A stretch of DNA of 39,690 nt, from NCBI GenBank assembly GCA_017549185.1, contig JAFYVJ010000002.1:1-39690 (forward strand), written 5' to 3'. Numbering within the stretch: the stretch's first letter is position 1; every line of letters starts with the position of its first letter. The translations under genes were made by a program, and so were the position numbers. The stretch is from Roseburia sp. (GTDB lineage Bacteria; Bacillota; Clostridia; Lachnospirales; Lachnospiraceae). Positions 6,951 through 14,215 of this stretch are shown here, piece by piece. The notes below the pieces were generated by a model. That model was not told the DNA's origin, ran no database searches, and was given only the letters and a program-made list of their open reading frames with translations.

Positions 6951-6979
6951 TTGACGCTTGTATACAAGGGTGTTATACT
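6951..6979 (+). promoter_or_regulatory. Promoter of the second symporter with GntR operator in the spacer
   Basis: TTGACG (6951-6956), a 17-base spacer and TATACT (6974-6979). The first 12 bases of the spacer are the perfect palindrome CTTGTATACAAG (6957-6968). A repressor bound there would exclude RNA polymerase. The leader is about 75 bases, ending in an AGAAGGAGA ribosome binding site. Confidence 0.85.
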
Positions 6980-7058
6980 ATTTTTAATCGTGGAAACGAG
7001 GGTGTGGCGTTTCTGTGTGCGAAAAATGTTTTATTTTTAGAAGAAGGAGAATTTAATT

Positions 7059-8636
7059 ATGAAACCAGTTAATCCAAAGTATCTTGGCGAAAATGGTATC
7101 CACCGCGTTCCGTTGTGGCGTATTGGTGGTTTCGCTTGTAACAACCTTGCGACTAACATGTATATGTTCCTTATGATGTATGTATCATATTACTTAGTTG
7201 GACTTGTAGGTGTTGTTGTAGTTATTGCAACATCATTCTCAACAATGATGAGAATTTGGGATGGTGTAACAGATCCGTTTGTAGGTTTATTAGTTGACAA
7301 GACAAATGGAAAATTTGGTAAGAACAGACCATTCATGGTAATTGGTAATCTTATTCTTGCTGTAACAAGCTGGATTTTATTCAACTGTACACATCTTATT
7401 GGTGAAACGGTGTTGATTCCAACTGAAGTTGATGGCGTAACCTATATGGTTCAGGATCCAAATGCTCCTGCATCATTATTACGTTTTATTTTCTTTATTG
7501 TTATTTCTGCTATTTATTATATTGGATATACATGTCAGTGTGTAGTTACAAAATCTGCACAGTCATGTTTAACAAACGATCCAAAGCAGAGACCACTTTT
7601 TGCTATTTTTGATAGTGTATTTGTAATCTTTGGTTATATTGGAGTTGGTAGTATCTTAATCCCTTCTCTTGGTAGAAAATATGGTGGATTTTACAATGCA
7701 GAACTTTTCAAAGATTTATGGGTAGTTGTAGCAATTGTATCTGCTATTTTAACAGTGATTGCTGTTATTTCTATTGCTCCAAAGGATAGGGCAGAATTCT
7801 TTGGTATTTCAAAGAAAACACAGAAGATTGGTTTGAAAGAATACTGGGATACATTAAAGAACAACCGTGCAGTTCAGATGCTCGTTGTATCAGCTTCTAC
7901 AGATAAACTTGCAACATCTACTAGAACATCCTCTGTAACACTTGTTTTATACGGTGTAGTTACTATGGGGGGTGTAGTAGGTAACGAACTTGTAAATGGT
8001 TCATTTGCGGTATTATCATTGTTGGGTGCTGTTTTTGCAGCTGTGGCTATCGGTATTTTCGCTACACGTCTTGGACAGAGAAAAGCTATGCTTATTGGTT
8101 CTTGGGGCGGAATTATTTTAAATGCATTGCTTGGTTTATTATGGTTATTTGGTGATGCAACTAGCATGTTAACTACAAACGACAAAGGCGAAATGGTATT
8201 TGTATGGAGTTTATTCGCTATTATTCATTGCGTATTAACTCTTATAAACTCAGCTTTCCAGGGTATTTCTGGTAATATTGTAATTCCTATGACGGCTGAC
8301 TGTGCTGACTACGAAGTATATCGTACAGGAAAATACGTGCCTGGTATGATTGGAACATTATTCTCATTCGTAGATAAGTTAATCTCATCTGCCGCACCAA
8401 TGATTGCAGGTCTTGTATTTGCAGCAATTGGATATTCAAAGGTATTACCAAGTGCGGAATCAGCATATTCAACATCATTACATTATGCAGCAGTATTCTT
8501 AATGTATGGTATGGTTATTCTTGGATTAATTTGTAACGTAATTGCACTTAAATTCTATCCACTTACAAAAGAAAAGATGGAAGAAATTCAGGCTGAAATC
8601 GCTGAAATTAAAGCAAAAGCTATGAGTGAAGAATAA
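7059..8636 (+). CDS. GPH-family sugar/hexuronide:cation symporter
   Basis: A 525-residue membrane protein of the same superfamily as its upstream neighbour but clearly divergent and 60 residues longer. The N-terminal half holds LVGVVVVIATSFSTMMRIWDGVTDPFVGLLVDKTNGKFG (the conserved D-x-x-x-D-P-x-x-G pattern split over the loop). The C-terminal half holds PMTADCADYEVYRTGKYVPG, matching the conserved loop before the last helices. An insert with polar residues (TEVDGVTYMVQDPNAP, about 125-140) sits between helices 3 and 4. It ends in a KEKMEEIQAEIAEIKAKA helix. Codon use resembles uxuA. Its promoter carries a GntR-type operator. Substrate is probably a hexuronate or glucuronide. Confidence 0.88.
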   Translation: MKPVNPKYLGENGIHRVPLWRIGGFACNNLATNMYMFLMMYVSYYLVGLVGVVVVIATSFSTMMRIWDGVTDPFVGLLVDKTNGKFGKNRPFMVIGNLILAVTSWILFNCTHLIGETVLIPTEVDGVTYMVQDPNAPASLLRFIFFIVISAIYYIGYTCQCVVTKSAQSCLTNDPKQRPLFAIFDSVFVIFGYIGVGSILIPSLGRKYGGFYNAELFKDLWVVVAIVSAILTVIAVISIAPKDRAEFFGISKKTQKIGLKEYWDTLKNNRAVQMLVVSASTDKLATSTRTSSVTLVLYGVVTMGGVVGNELVNGSFAVLSLLGAVFAAVAIGIFATRLGQRKAMLIGSWGGIILNALLGLLWLFGDATSMLTTNDKGEMVFVWSLFAIIHCVLTLINSAFQGISGNIVIPMTADCADYEVYRTGKYVPGMIGTLFSFVDKLISSAAPMIAGLVFAAIGYSKVLPSAESAYSTSLHYAAVFLMYGMVILGLICNVIALKFYPLTKEKMEEIQAEIAEIKAKAMSEE

Positions 8637-8668
8637 AATACATACCATCTTAGATAATATGTAAACAG

Positions 8669-8765
8669 CTAGTCATCGGATGAGCACCCGATGACTAGGC
8701 GCTGGAGGAATCCAGCGCCTGTTATATATCTATAAAGAAGTGTTTTGTAGCTATATAACAGGCGC
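8669..8765 (+). terminator. Cluster of three perfect, partly exclusive hairpins
   Basis: Stem 1: CTAGTCATCGG (8669-8679) with CCGATGACTAG (8688-8698). Stem 2: GCGCTGGA with TCCAGCGC around a GGAA loop (8699-8718). Stem 3: GCGCCTGTTATATA (8715-8728) with TATATAACAGGCGC (8752-8765). Stems 2 and 3 share GCGC (8715-8718), so they cannot both form fully. No T-tract follows. It probably ends or stabilises the symporter transcript, or forms a switch before the gene at 8862. Confidence 0.6.
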
Positions 8766-8861
8766 TAGAAATTTGGGTATCAGAGATAAAATAAATGTTA
8801 TATTCTATGAATAAGAGAGCAGTAGTGAAGTGTATAAGGATGTTAGAGAGGAGTTTTATAA

Positions 8862-9230
8862 ATGGATAAGAACAAAGAAAAAGGTGATACCATTGTATCG
8901 GATATTATGGTAGCACAACAGGAATTAAATGAATTAAAAGAACAGTATGGTATTCAGGAAGAAGAAAAGGGACTAAAAAAAGCGATTTCAAGTTTTTTTG
9001 ATAAAAGAGAGGCACAGGCACAGATTCCGATAAAAAAGAAGACCTATATCTGGCTGGCAGTACTTTTGGGCTGGTTGGGCGGACATCGTTTTTATACAAA
9101 ACAGTATGTGACAGCGGTGTTATATTTGCTGACATGTTGGACAGGATTTTCGCTTTCTATGACACTTATTGATCTTATGATTGTCCTTCCAAAGAAACAG
9201 GATGAGAATGGAAATATCTATTTGTTCTAA
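8862..9230 (+). CDS. TM2 domain membrane protein
   Basis: A 122-residue protein. Residues 1-65 are polar and charged with helical heptad-like segments (VAQQELNELKEQYGIQEEE). The C-terminal half is a TM2 domain: KKKTYIWLAVLLGWLGGHRFYTKQ, then YVTAVLYLLTCWTGF and TLIDLMIVL, with the typical G-x-x-G-x-H-R-F-Y turn. The function of bacterial TM2 proteins is not established. An AGAGGAG site precedes the ATG by 10 bases. A terminator follows at 9272, so it is probably a single-gene unit. Confidence 0.8.
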   Translation: MDKNKEKGDTIVSDIMVAQQELNELKEQYGIQEEEKGLKKAISSFFDKREAQAQIPIKKKTYIWLAVLLGWLGGHRFYTKQYVTAVLYLLTCWTGFSLSMTLIDLMIVLPKKQDENGNIYLF

Positions 9231-9271
9231 GCGAAAAATAGAAAAGAACATATGTGGATATGTAATAGGAT

Positions 9272-9325
9272 ACTTCCTAAGCAGACGTGGTAAATAACCG
9301 AGTAGGCTTGGGAGGTTTTTGTTTT
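9272..9325 (+). terminator. Intrinsic terminator after the TM2 gene
   Basis: ACTTCCTAAGC pairs with GCTTGGGAGG (about 9272-9315, one bulge and wobble pairs), followed directly by TTTTTGTTTT. Confidence 0.75.
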
Positions 9326-9404
9326 AGAAAGATTGTGTTAAAATTAGTTTTTTATTTTGCGTGCATTTCATATGATGTATGGAAAAAGAAAAACTGAGGT
9401 AAGT

Positions 9405-9809
9405 ATGAATTTAGGGAAACGGATTAAAGTGCGAAATGAAAAAAAGAATCTTACAACGGTAATGGTTAAAAGTCTGATTCTGATGTATGTAATCAGTGGT
9501 TTTTTATTATTTTTGCTGGCATTACTTTTATACAATTTGGAGTTAAGTGAAGCAACAGTGAAAATTGGTATCATCGTGATTTATATTCTATCTGGATTTA
9601 TAGGAGGCATTTGGAGCGGAAAACAGATGCAGGATAGAAAGTACCTATGGGGCCTTATAAATGGAGGGATTTATTTTGTGATGCTGTTTTTGGTAGCAAT
9701 GATAGTAAGGTGGGGAACTGGTGAGGTGACAGAAATGGAACCGGTGAGAGTTTTGGCAACACTAGTATTGTGTGCAGTATCAGGTATGGCAGGGGGAATG
9801 TTAAGTTGA
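9405..9809 (+). CDS. TIGR04086-type membrane protein
   Basis: A 134-residue integral membrane protein with four hydrophobic segments (SLILMYVISGFLLFLLALLLY; VKIGIIVIYILSGFIGGIWSG; GLINGGIYFVMLFLVAMIVR; VLATLVLCAVSGMAGGML). The paired glycine-rich ends of segments 2 and 4 match the TIGR04086 family, whose genes commonly sit beside yajC or secDF in Clostridia; the family has no assigned function. The ATG at 9405 has GAGGT 5 bases upstream. Frames starting at 9357 or 9372 would add a basic tail without a site. secDF follows after about 100 bases, while yajC and the usual six-cysteine peptide genes are absent here. Confidence 0.75.
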   Translation: MNLGKRIKVRNEKKNLTTVMVKSLILMYVISGFLLFLLALLLYNLELSEATVKIGIIVIYILSGFIGGIWSGKQMQDRKYLWGLINGGIYFVMLFLVAMIVRWGTGEVTEMEPVRVLATLVLCAVSGMAGGMLS

Positions 9810-9831
9810 CCTTTTTTATTGTGGAGAAATA

Positions 9832-9840
9832 TGATACAAT
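9832..9840 (+). promoter_or_regulatory. Possible extended -10 promoter before secDF
   Basis: TGATACAAT carries the TGn extension plus TACAAT, 73 bases before the secDF start. No good -35 lies 17 bases upstream, so it would rely on the extended -10. secDF could also be read through from the preceding gene. Confidence 0.4.
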
Positions 9841-9912
9841 AAAAAGATAGAGCAGTCGACGGAAGTAATTAGTTGTGACTGTTTAAAGTATACATAAGAA
9901 AGGATAGTAATT

Positions 9913-12072
9913 ATGAAAAAAGGAAAGTCGATGGTGGTGATGGCTTTGGTCCTTGCCGCAGTAGTAGGGCTGAGCTATTATGCTTCTTTGATATTATCTG
10001 CAACACGTGATAAAGGAGACATGGCTATTCCACTGGGATTGGATTTATCAGGTGGTGTATCTATTACCTATCAGATTGTAGATGAAAACCCTACAGAAGA
10101 GGATATGAGTGATACGATTTACAAGCTTCAGAGACGTGTAGAAGGATATAGTACAGAATCTTCCGTATATCAGGTGGGAGATGACCGAATTACGGTAGAA
10201 ATTCCGGGCGTGTCGGATGCAAATAAGATTTTAGAAGAGTTGGGTAATCCGGGAACATTGGAATTCACCACAGAAGATGGTGATACTTTTATGACGGGAG
10301 ACCAGATAAAGAATGCAGAAGTTGCAGTTGTTGAAGATTTATACGGTAATAAAGAATATGTAGTGGCACTTACAATGACGGAGGAAGGTGCTAAAATTTT
10401 TGCTGAGGTTACAGAAAAAAATTTGGGCAAGTGTCTTCCAATTATTTATGATGGCGAAGAAATCAGCACTCCTTATGTACAGAGTGCGATTACGGGTGGC
10501 CAGGCACAGATTTCTAATATAGGTTCTTATGATAAAGCGAATTTACTGGCAACACAGATTCGAGTGGGTTCTCTTTCTTTAGAGTTACAGGAGTTGGAGT
10601 CGTCTGTGGTAGGGGCACAGTTAGGTGGCCAGGCGATTGCAACAAGTCTTAAAGCAGCAGTGATAGGATTGATGTTGGTTATGCTTTTTATGAGCGTAAT
10701 GTATAGAATACCGGGAGTGGCAGCATCTATTGCACTTGTATCTTATACTACAATAGTAATTGCGATTTTATACTTGTATGAGATTACATTAACATTGCCT
10801 GGTATTGCAGGTATTATTTTAGGAATAGGTATGGCAGTAGATGCAAATGTAATTGTATTTTCGCGAATCAGAGAAGAAATTGAAGAAGGTATGAGTGTAC
10901 TGACTTCGATTAAATCAGGATTTCAGAAGGCAATGTCTGCTATTCTTGATGGAAATATTACCACATTTATTGCAGCACTCGTGTTAATTGGAATGGGTTC
11001 TGGAACGGTAAAAGGTTTTGCGTATACGTTGATGATAGGTATTTTAGTATCTATGTTTACTGCGATGGTTGTGACTCGTTATGTGTTGTATGCACTATAT
11101 GGTCTGGGATTTCAGGATGAGAAATATTATGGAAGAGAAAAAGTGCAGAAAAGTTTCGAGTTTATCGGTAGGAAAGGTTTGTTTTTAGGTATTTCTATAC
11201 TTGTTATTTCGATTGGACTTATTTTTATGGGAATCAATCAGGTAAAAGGAAATGGAATATTAAACTTTGGATTGGATTTTGTGGGAGGAACGTCTACTAC
11301 TGTAGAGTTTAATGAGGATTATACCATTGAGGAGATTGAGACAAATATTATTCCGGAAGTAGCAGAGCTTATTGATTCTAATAATATTCAGGCAAATAAG
11401 ATGGAAACTACTACCCAGGTGACGATTAAAACACCTGCATTGTCGTTAGAACAACGTGATGCGATAAACGAACTGTTGGTGAATAAGTTTGGTGCGAGTG
11501 AGAATTCTATTCAGTGTCAGAATATTAGTTCGCTAATCAGTGAAGAAATGCGTTTGGATGCAGTGGTGGCAGTGATAGTATCCTGCATATGTATGTTGAT
11601 TTATATCTGGGTTCGTTTTTCGGATATTCGATTTGCAACGAGTGCAATAGTAGCGTTGGTTCATGATGTACTTGTTGTAATCGGAGTATATGCTGTGTTG
11701 CGTATTTCTGTGGGAAGTACCTTTATTGCATGTATTCTTACTATTGTGGGATATTCCATTAATGATACCATCGTTATTTTTGACAGAATTCGTGAGAATT
11801 TGGCACCGGTGAAGGGGGAGCATACGCCGGAAGTGTTACGAGAAGTAGCAAACCGCAGTTTGACACAGACGTTATCTAGAAGTATCCATACATCTATAAC
11901 TACATTTATTATGGTTTTGATGCTTTTTATATTAGGTGTGGCGTCAATTCGTGAATTTGCACTTCCTCTTATGGCAGGATTGATTTGTGGGGCATATTCT
12001 TCTGTGTGTGTTGCTACTCAAATCTGGTATATTTTGAAGGTGAAATTCCCAACAAGAGAAGAGGAAGAATAG
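9913..12072 (+). CDS. secDF: Fused protein translocase subunit SecDF
   Basis: A 719-residue membrane protein fusing SecD and SecF, which use the proton gradient to pull exported proteins through SecYEG. The SecD part starts with one membrane helix (residues 6-28), then LGLDLSGGVS (about 42-51), an extracytoplasmic domain to about 240, and helices 2-6 with GIAGIILGIGMAVDANVIVF and IREEIEEGMS. The SecF part begins near residue 415, carries NFGLDFVGGTSTTVEF, and ends with helices containing TIVGYSINDTIVIFDRIREN. Both halves are complete, so this is a natural fusion as in Bacillus. AAAGGA lies 8 bases before the ATG. A DUF1294 gene follows 3 bases after the stop. Confidence 0.95.
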   Translation: MKKGKSMVVMALVLAAVVGLSYYASLILSATRDKGDMAIPLGLDLSGGVSITYQIVDENPTEEDMSDTIYKLQRRVEGYSTESSVYQVGDDRITVEIPGVSDANKILEELGNPGTLEFTTEDGDTFMTGDQIKNAEVAVVEDLYGNKEYVVALTMTEEGAKIFAEVTEKNLGKCLPIIYDGEEISTPYVQSAITGGQAQISNIGSYDKANLLATQIRVGSLSLELQELESSVVGAQLGGQAIATSLKAAVIGLMLVMLFMSVMYRIPGVAASIALVSYTTIVIAILYLYEITLTLPGIAGIILGIGMAVDANVIVFSRIREEIEEGMSVLTSIKSGFQKAMSAILDGNITTFIAALVLIGMGSGTVKGFAYTLMIGILVSMFTAMVVTRYVLYALYGLGFQDEKYYGREKVQKSFEFIGRKGLFLGISILVISIGLIFMGINQVKGNGILNFGLDFVGGTSTTVEFNEDYTIEEIETNIIPEVAELIDSNNIQANKMETTTQVTIKTPALSLEQRDAINELLVNKFGASENSIQCQNISSLISEEMRLDAVVAVIVSCICMLIYIWVRFSDIRFATSAIVALVHDVLVVIGVYAVLRISVGSTFIACILTIVGYSINDTIVIFDRIRENLAPVKGEHTPEVLREVANRSLTQTLSRSIHTSITTFIMVLMLFILGVASIREFALPLMAGLICGAYSSVCVATQIWYILKVKFPTREEEE

Positions 12073-12075
12073 AGA

Positions 12076-12327
12076 ATGATAATATATGTAACGGTAATAA
12101 ATATGATAGGATTTGCAATGATGGGGATAGACAAAAGTCGTGCTAAAAAGGGTGAATGGCGTATTCCGGAGAAAACATTATTTGCGTGTGCATTGTTAGG
12201 AGGGAGTTTGGGAACTACCTGCGGAATGCATGTGTTCCATCATAAAACGAAGCATTGGTATTTTAAATATGGGATGCCTTTGATTTTGGTGTTACAAGTA
12301 TATCTTATAAATGGTATAATTAAATAA
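12076..12327 (+). CDS. DUF1294 membrane protein
   Basis: An 83-residue protein with the DUF1294 pattern: a helix with NMIGFAMMGIDKSRAKKGEWRIPE, the second helix LFACALLGGSLGTTCGMHVFHHKTKHWYFKYGMP split over its loop, and a final helix LILVLQVYLING. The G-W/E-RIPE and F-H-H-K-T-x-H-x-x-F motifs are diagnostic. The family's function is unknown. Its start lies 3 bases after the secDF stop and its ribosome binding site (GAGGAAG) lies inside the end of secDF, so the two are co-transcribed. Confidence 0.82.
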   Translation: MIIYVTVINMIGFAMMGIDKSRAKKGEWRIPEKTLFACALLGGSLGTTCGMHVFHHKTKHWYFKYGMPLILVLQVYLINGIIK

Positions 12328-12351
12328 TATAGCAAGTAAGTGGTTTCATAA

Positions 12352-12380
12352 TTGACCATATTGGGGAAGTCCTATATAAT
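12352..12380 (+). promoter_or_regulatory. glyA promoter
   Basis: TTGACC (12352-12357), a 17-base spacer and perfect TATAAT (12375-12380). Transcription would start near 12387, giving a leader of about 195 bases that contains both 70-bp repeat units. Confidence 0.8.
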
Positions 12381-12430
12381 GGTGATTGTTACAAAGACAG
12401 ATGTTTTTTGTGGAGAGACAGAAGATAACA

Positions 12431-12570
12431 AGGAGGCCAAATCCTCTCCTCACCAGAGGTTAAACTCTGCAAGCAGAGCTGGATTTTGCTTCGCAAAACA
12501 AGGAGGCCAAATCCTCTCCTCACCAGAGGTTAAACTCTGCAGGCAGAGTTGGATTTTGCTTCGCAAAACA
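12431..12570 (+). repeat. Tandem duplication of a 70-bp hairpin/Shine-Dalgarno module in the glyA leader
   Basis: Units 12431-12500 and 12501-12570 are identical except for two substitutions (68/70). Each starts with AGGAGG, then holds a GAGG/CCTC pair able to mask that site, a CTCTGC/GCAGAG hairpin and a TTTTGC-TTC-GCAAAA hairpin ending just before the next AGGAGG. The third AGGAGG (12571-12576) is the true glyA site. The leader thus displays three Shine-Dalgarno sequences but only one start codon; the two upstream ones lead to no convincing reading frame. Confidence 0.85.
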
Positions 12571-12581
12571 AGGAGGATAAT

Positions 12582-13820
12582 ATGTATACATTAGAAGATA
12601 TCCAGGCAGTTGATATGGAAGTTGCACAGGCGATTACAGATGAATTTGAGAGACAGAGCAGTCATATCGAATTAATCGCATCTGAAAACTGGGTTAGTCC
12701 GGCGGTTATGTCTGCAATGGGCAGTGTTATGACGAATAAATATGCAGAGGGATATCCTGCAAAACGTTATTATGGTGGATGCGAGTGTGTAGACGTAGTA
12801 GAAGAGTTAGCAAGAGAACGTGCGAAAGAATTATTTGGTTGTGACTATGTCAATGTTCAGCCACATTCAGGTGCACAGGCTAATATGGCAGTACAGTTTG
12901 CTATCTTAGAGCCAGGCGATACTGTTATGGGTATGAACTTAGATCATGGCGGACATTTGACACATGGTTCACCAGTGAATTTCTCTGGTAAATATTTCCA
13001 TATCGTGCCATATGGTGTAAATGATGAAGGTTTTATTGATTATGATGAAGTTAGAAGACTTGCGGTAGAATGTAAGCCGAAGATGATTATTGCAGGTGCT
13101 TCTGCTTATGCAAGAACTATCGATTTTAAGAAGTTTAGAGAGATTGCAGATGAAGTAGGTGCAGTATTGATGGTAGATATGGCACATATTGCAGGCCTTG
13201 TTGCAGCAGGTCTTCATCCAAACCCAATTCCATATGCAGATGTTGTTACTACTACAACACATAAGACTTTACGTGGACCTCGTGGTGGTATGATTTTATG
13301 TAATCAGGCGGCAGCAGACAAGTACAATTTTAATAAAGCAATTTTCCCAGGTATTCAGGGTGGACCTTTGATGCATGTAATTGCTGCGAAAGCAGTATGC
13401 TTCAAAGAAGCATTACAGCCAGAATTTAAAGAGTACCAGCAGCAGATTATTGATAATGCACAGGCACTCTGTAAAGGACTTATGGACAGAGATATTAAGA
13501 TTGTATCTGGTGGCACAGACAATCATTTGATGTTAGTAGATTTAACAAGTTACAATCTGACAGGAAAAGAATTAGAGAAATTGTTGGATTCTGTTAACAT
13601 TACTTGTAATAAGAATACAATTCCAAATGATCCAAAATCTCCATTTGTAACCAGTGGTGTACGTCTTGGAACACCTGCAGTTACTTCCCGTGGATTAAAG
13701 ACAGAAGACATGGATCAGATTGCAGAAGCTATTGCTATGATGATTAAAGAAGGCGAAGCAGCAGCACCAAAGGCAAAAGCTATTGTAAAAGCTTTGACAG
13801 AAAAATATCCATTAAAATAG
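12582..13820 (+). CDS. glyA: Serine hydroxymethyltransferase
   Basis: A 412-residue PLP enzyme interconverting serine and glycine with tetrahydrofolate, the main source of one-carbon units. The PLP-lysine segment [14 protein letters not shown] lies near residue 225. The N-terminal [10 protein letters not shown], the substrate-site [15 protein letters not shown] and the C-terminal [19 protein letters not shown] are all conserved. The start is set at the ATG 5 bases after AGGAGG (12571-12576); a frame opening 33 bases earlier would run back through the ribosome binding site and is rejected. The gene has its own promoter and is followed by a strong hairpin at 13917. Confidence 0.97.
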   Translation: MYTLEDIQAVDMEVAQAITDEFERQSSHIELIASENWVSPAVMSAMGSVMTNKYAEGYPAKRYYGGCECVDVVEELARERAKELFGCDYVNVQPHSGAQANMAVQFAILEPGDTVMGMNLDHGGHLTHGSPVNFSGKYFHIVPYGVNDEGFIDYDEVRRLAVECKPKMIIAGASAYARTIDFKKFREIADEVGAVLMVDMAHIAGLVAAGLHPNPIPYADVVTTTTHKTLRGPRGGMILCNQAAADKYNFNKAIFPGIQGGPLMHVIAAKAVCFKEALQPEFKEYQQQIIDNAQALCKGLMDRDIKIVSGGTDNHLMLVDLTSYNLTGKELEKLLDSVNITCNKNTIPNDPKSPFVTSGVRLGTPAVTSRGLKTEDMDQIAEAIAMMIKEGEAAAPKAKAIVKALTEKYPLK

Positions 13821-13916
13821 AAACACTGTGTACATAAAAGAGATGGATTATATTGTTAGCAGTGATTTGAAAGAAATAGAATTTTAGGAATTTTGACTTT
13901 AGTATAATGTAAATAT

Positions 13917-13999
13917 AAACAGAAAAAAGTGGGAATATCTGGTATTTTTTTGCGTACTTAGTAGAAAGAAATACCCGATATTCCCACTTTTTTCTGTTT
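13917..13999. terminator. 31-bp-stem hairpin after glyA
   Basis: The arms 13917-13947 and 13969-13999 are complementary at 30 of 31 positions around a 21-base loop; the right arm ends in CTTTTTTCTGTTTT. The stem is far longer than needed for a terminator. A TATAAT (13903-13908) stands only 8 bases before it, so a transcript could begin at the hairpin itself. The stretch 13821-14215 has no gene; it holds this hairpin and the next operon's promoter region. Confidence 0.75.
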
Positions 14000-14091
14000 T
14001 AATACCATAATGTTAAGATCAAATGATTAAATGAAAATTTTTTGTAACAATTTTGAAAGAGAATCCTAAGAAAATCTTAAACATTGAGACC

Positions 14092-14120
14092 TTGAAATTT
14101 AGGTCAATTTTATATACATT
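14092..14120 (+). promoter_or_regulatory. Probable promoter of the six-gene transport operon
   Basis: TTGAAA (14092-14097) with TACATT (14115-14120) at 17 bases; other AT-rich -10 choices (TATATA, TATAAA) overlap. The -35 lies inside an imperfect inverted repeat ATTGAGACCT...AGGTCAAT (14083-14108) that could be an operator. The leader would be about 90 bases. Confidence 0.5.
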
Positions 14121-14215
14121 ATATAAAAGAAACTATGAATGTACTGAATAGTTACGAAAAATCATACACAGGTATGTTTAGCATAGTGTCAAATGTTTAT
14201 GTGGAGGGAATAGAT

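Noticed and set aside
6789-7040. 83-codon frame between the two symporters
   Set aside because: It runs across an intrinsic terminator, two operators and a promoter; base composition and residues look noncoding.
12387-12580. Glycine, THF or other known riboswitch in the glyA leader
   Set aside because: GGAGAGACAGAAGA looked faintly like glycine-aptamer sequence, but the paired helices and second conserved block are missing and the space is taken by the 70-bp units.
12352-12594. 80-codon frame upstream of glyA
   Set aside because: It starts inside the glyA -35 box and only reads the two 70-bp units, giving a repeated peptide; it also overlaps the glyA start.
14135-14215. N-terminal extension of the solute-binding lipoprotein
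   Set aside because: No Shine-Dalgarno at 14135, and it would place 27 residues before the signal peptide; the ATG at 14216 has GGAGGG correctly spaced.
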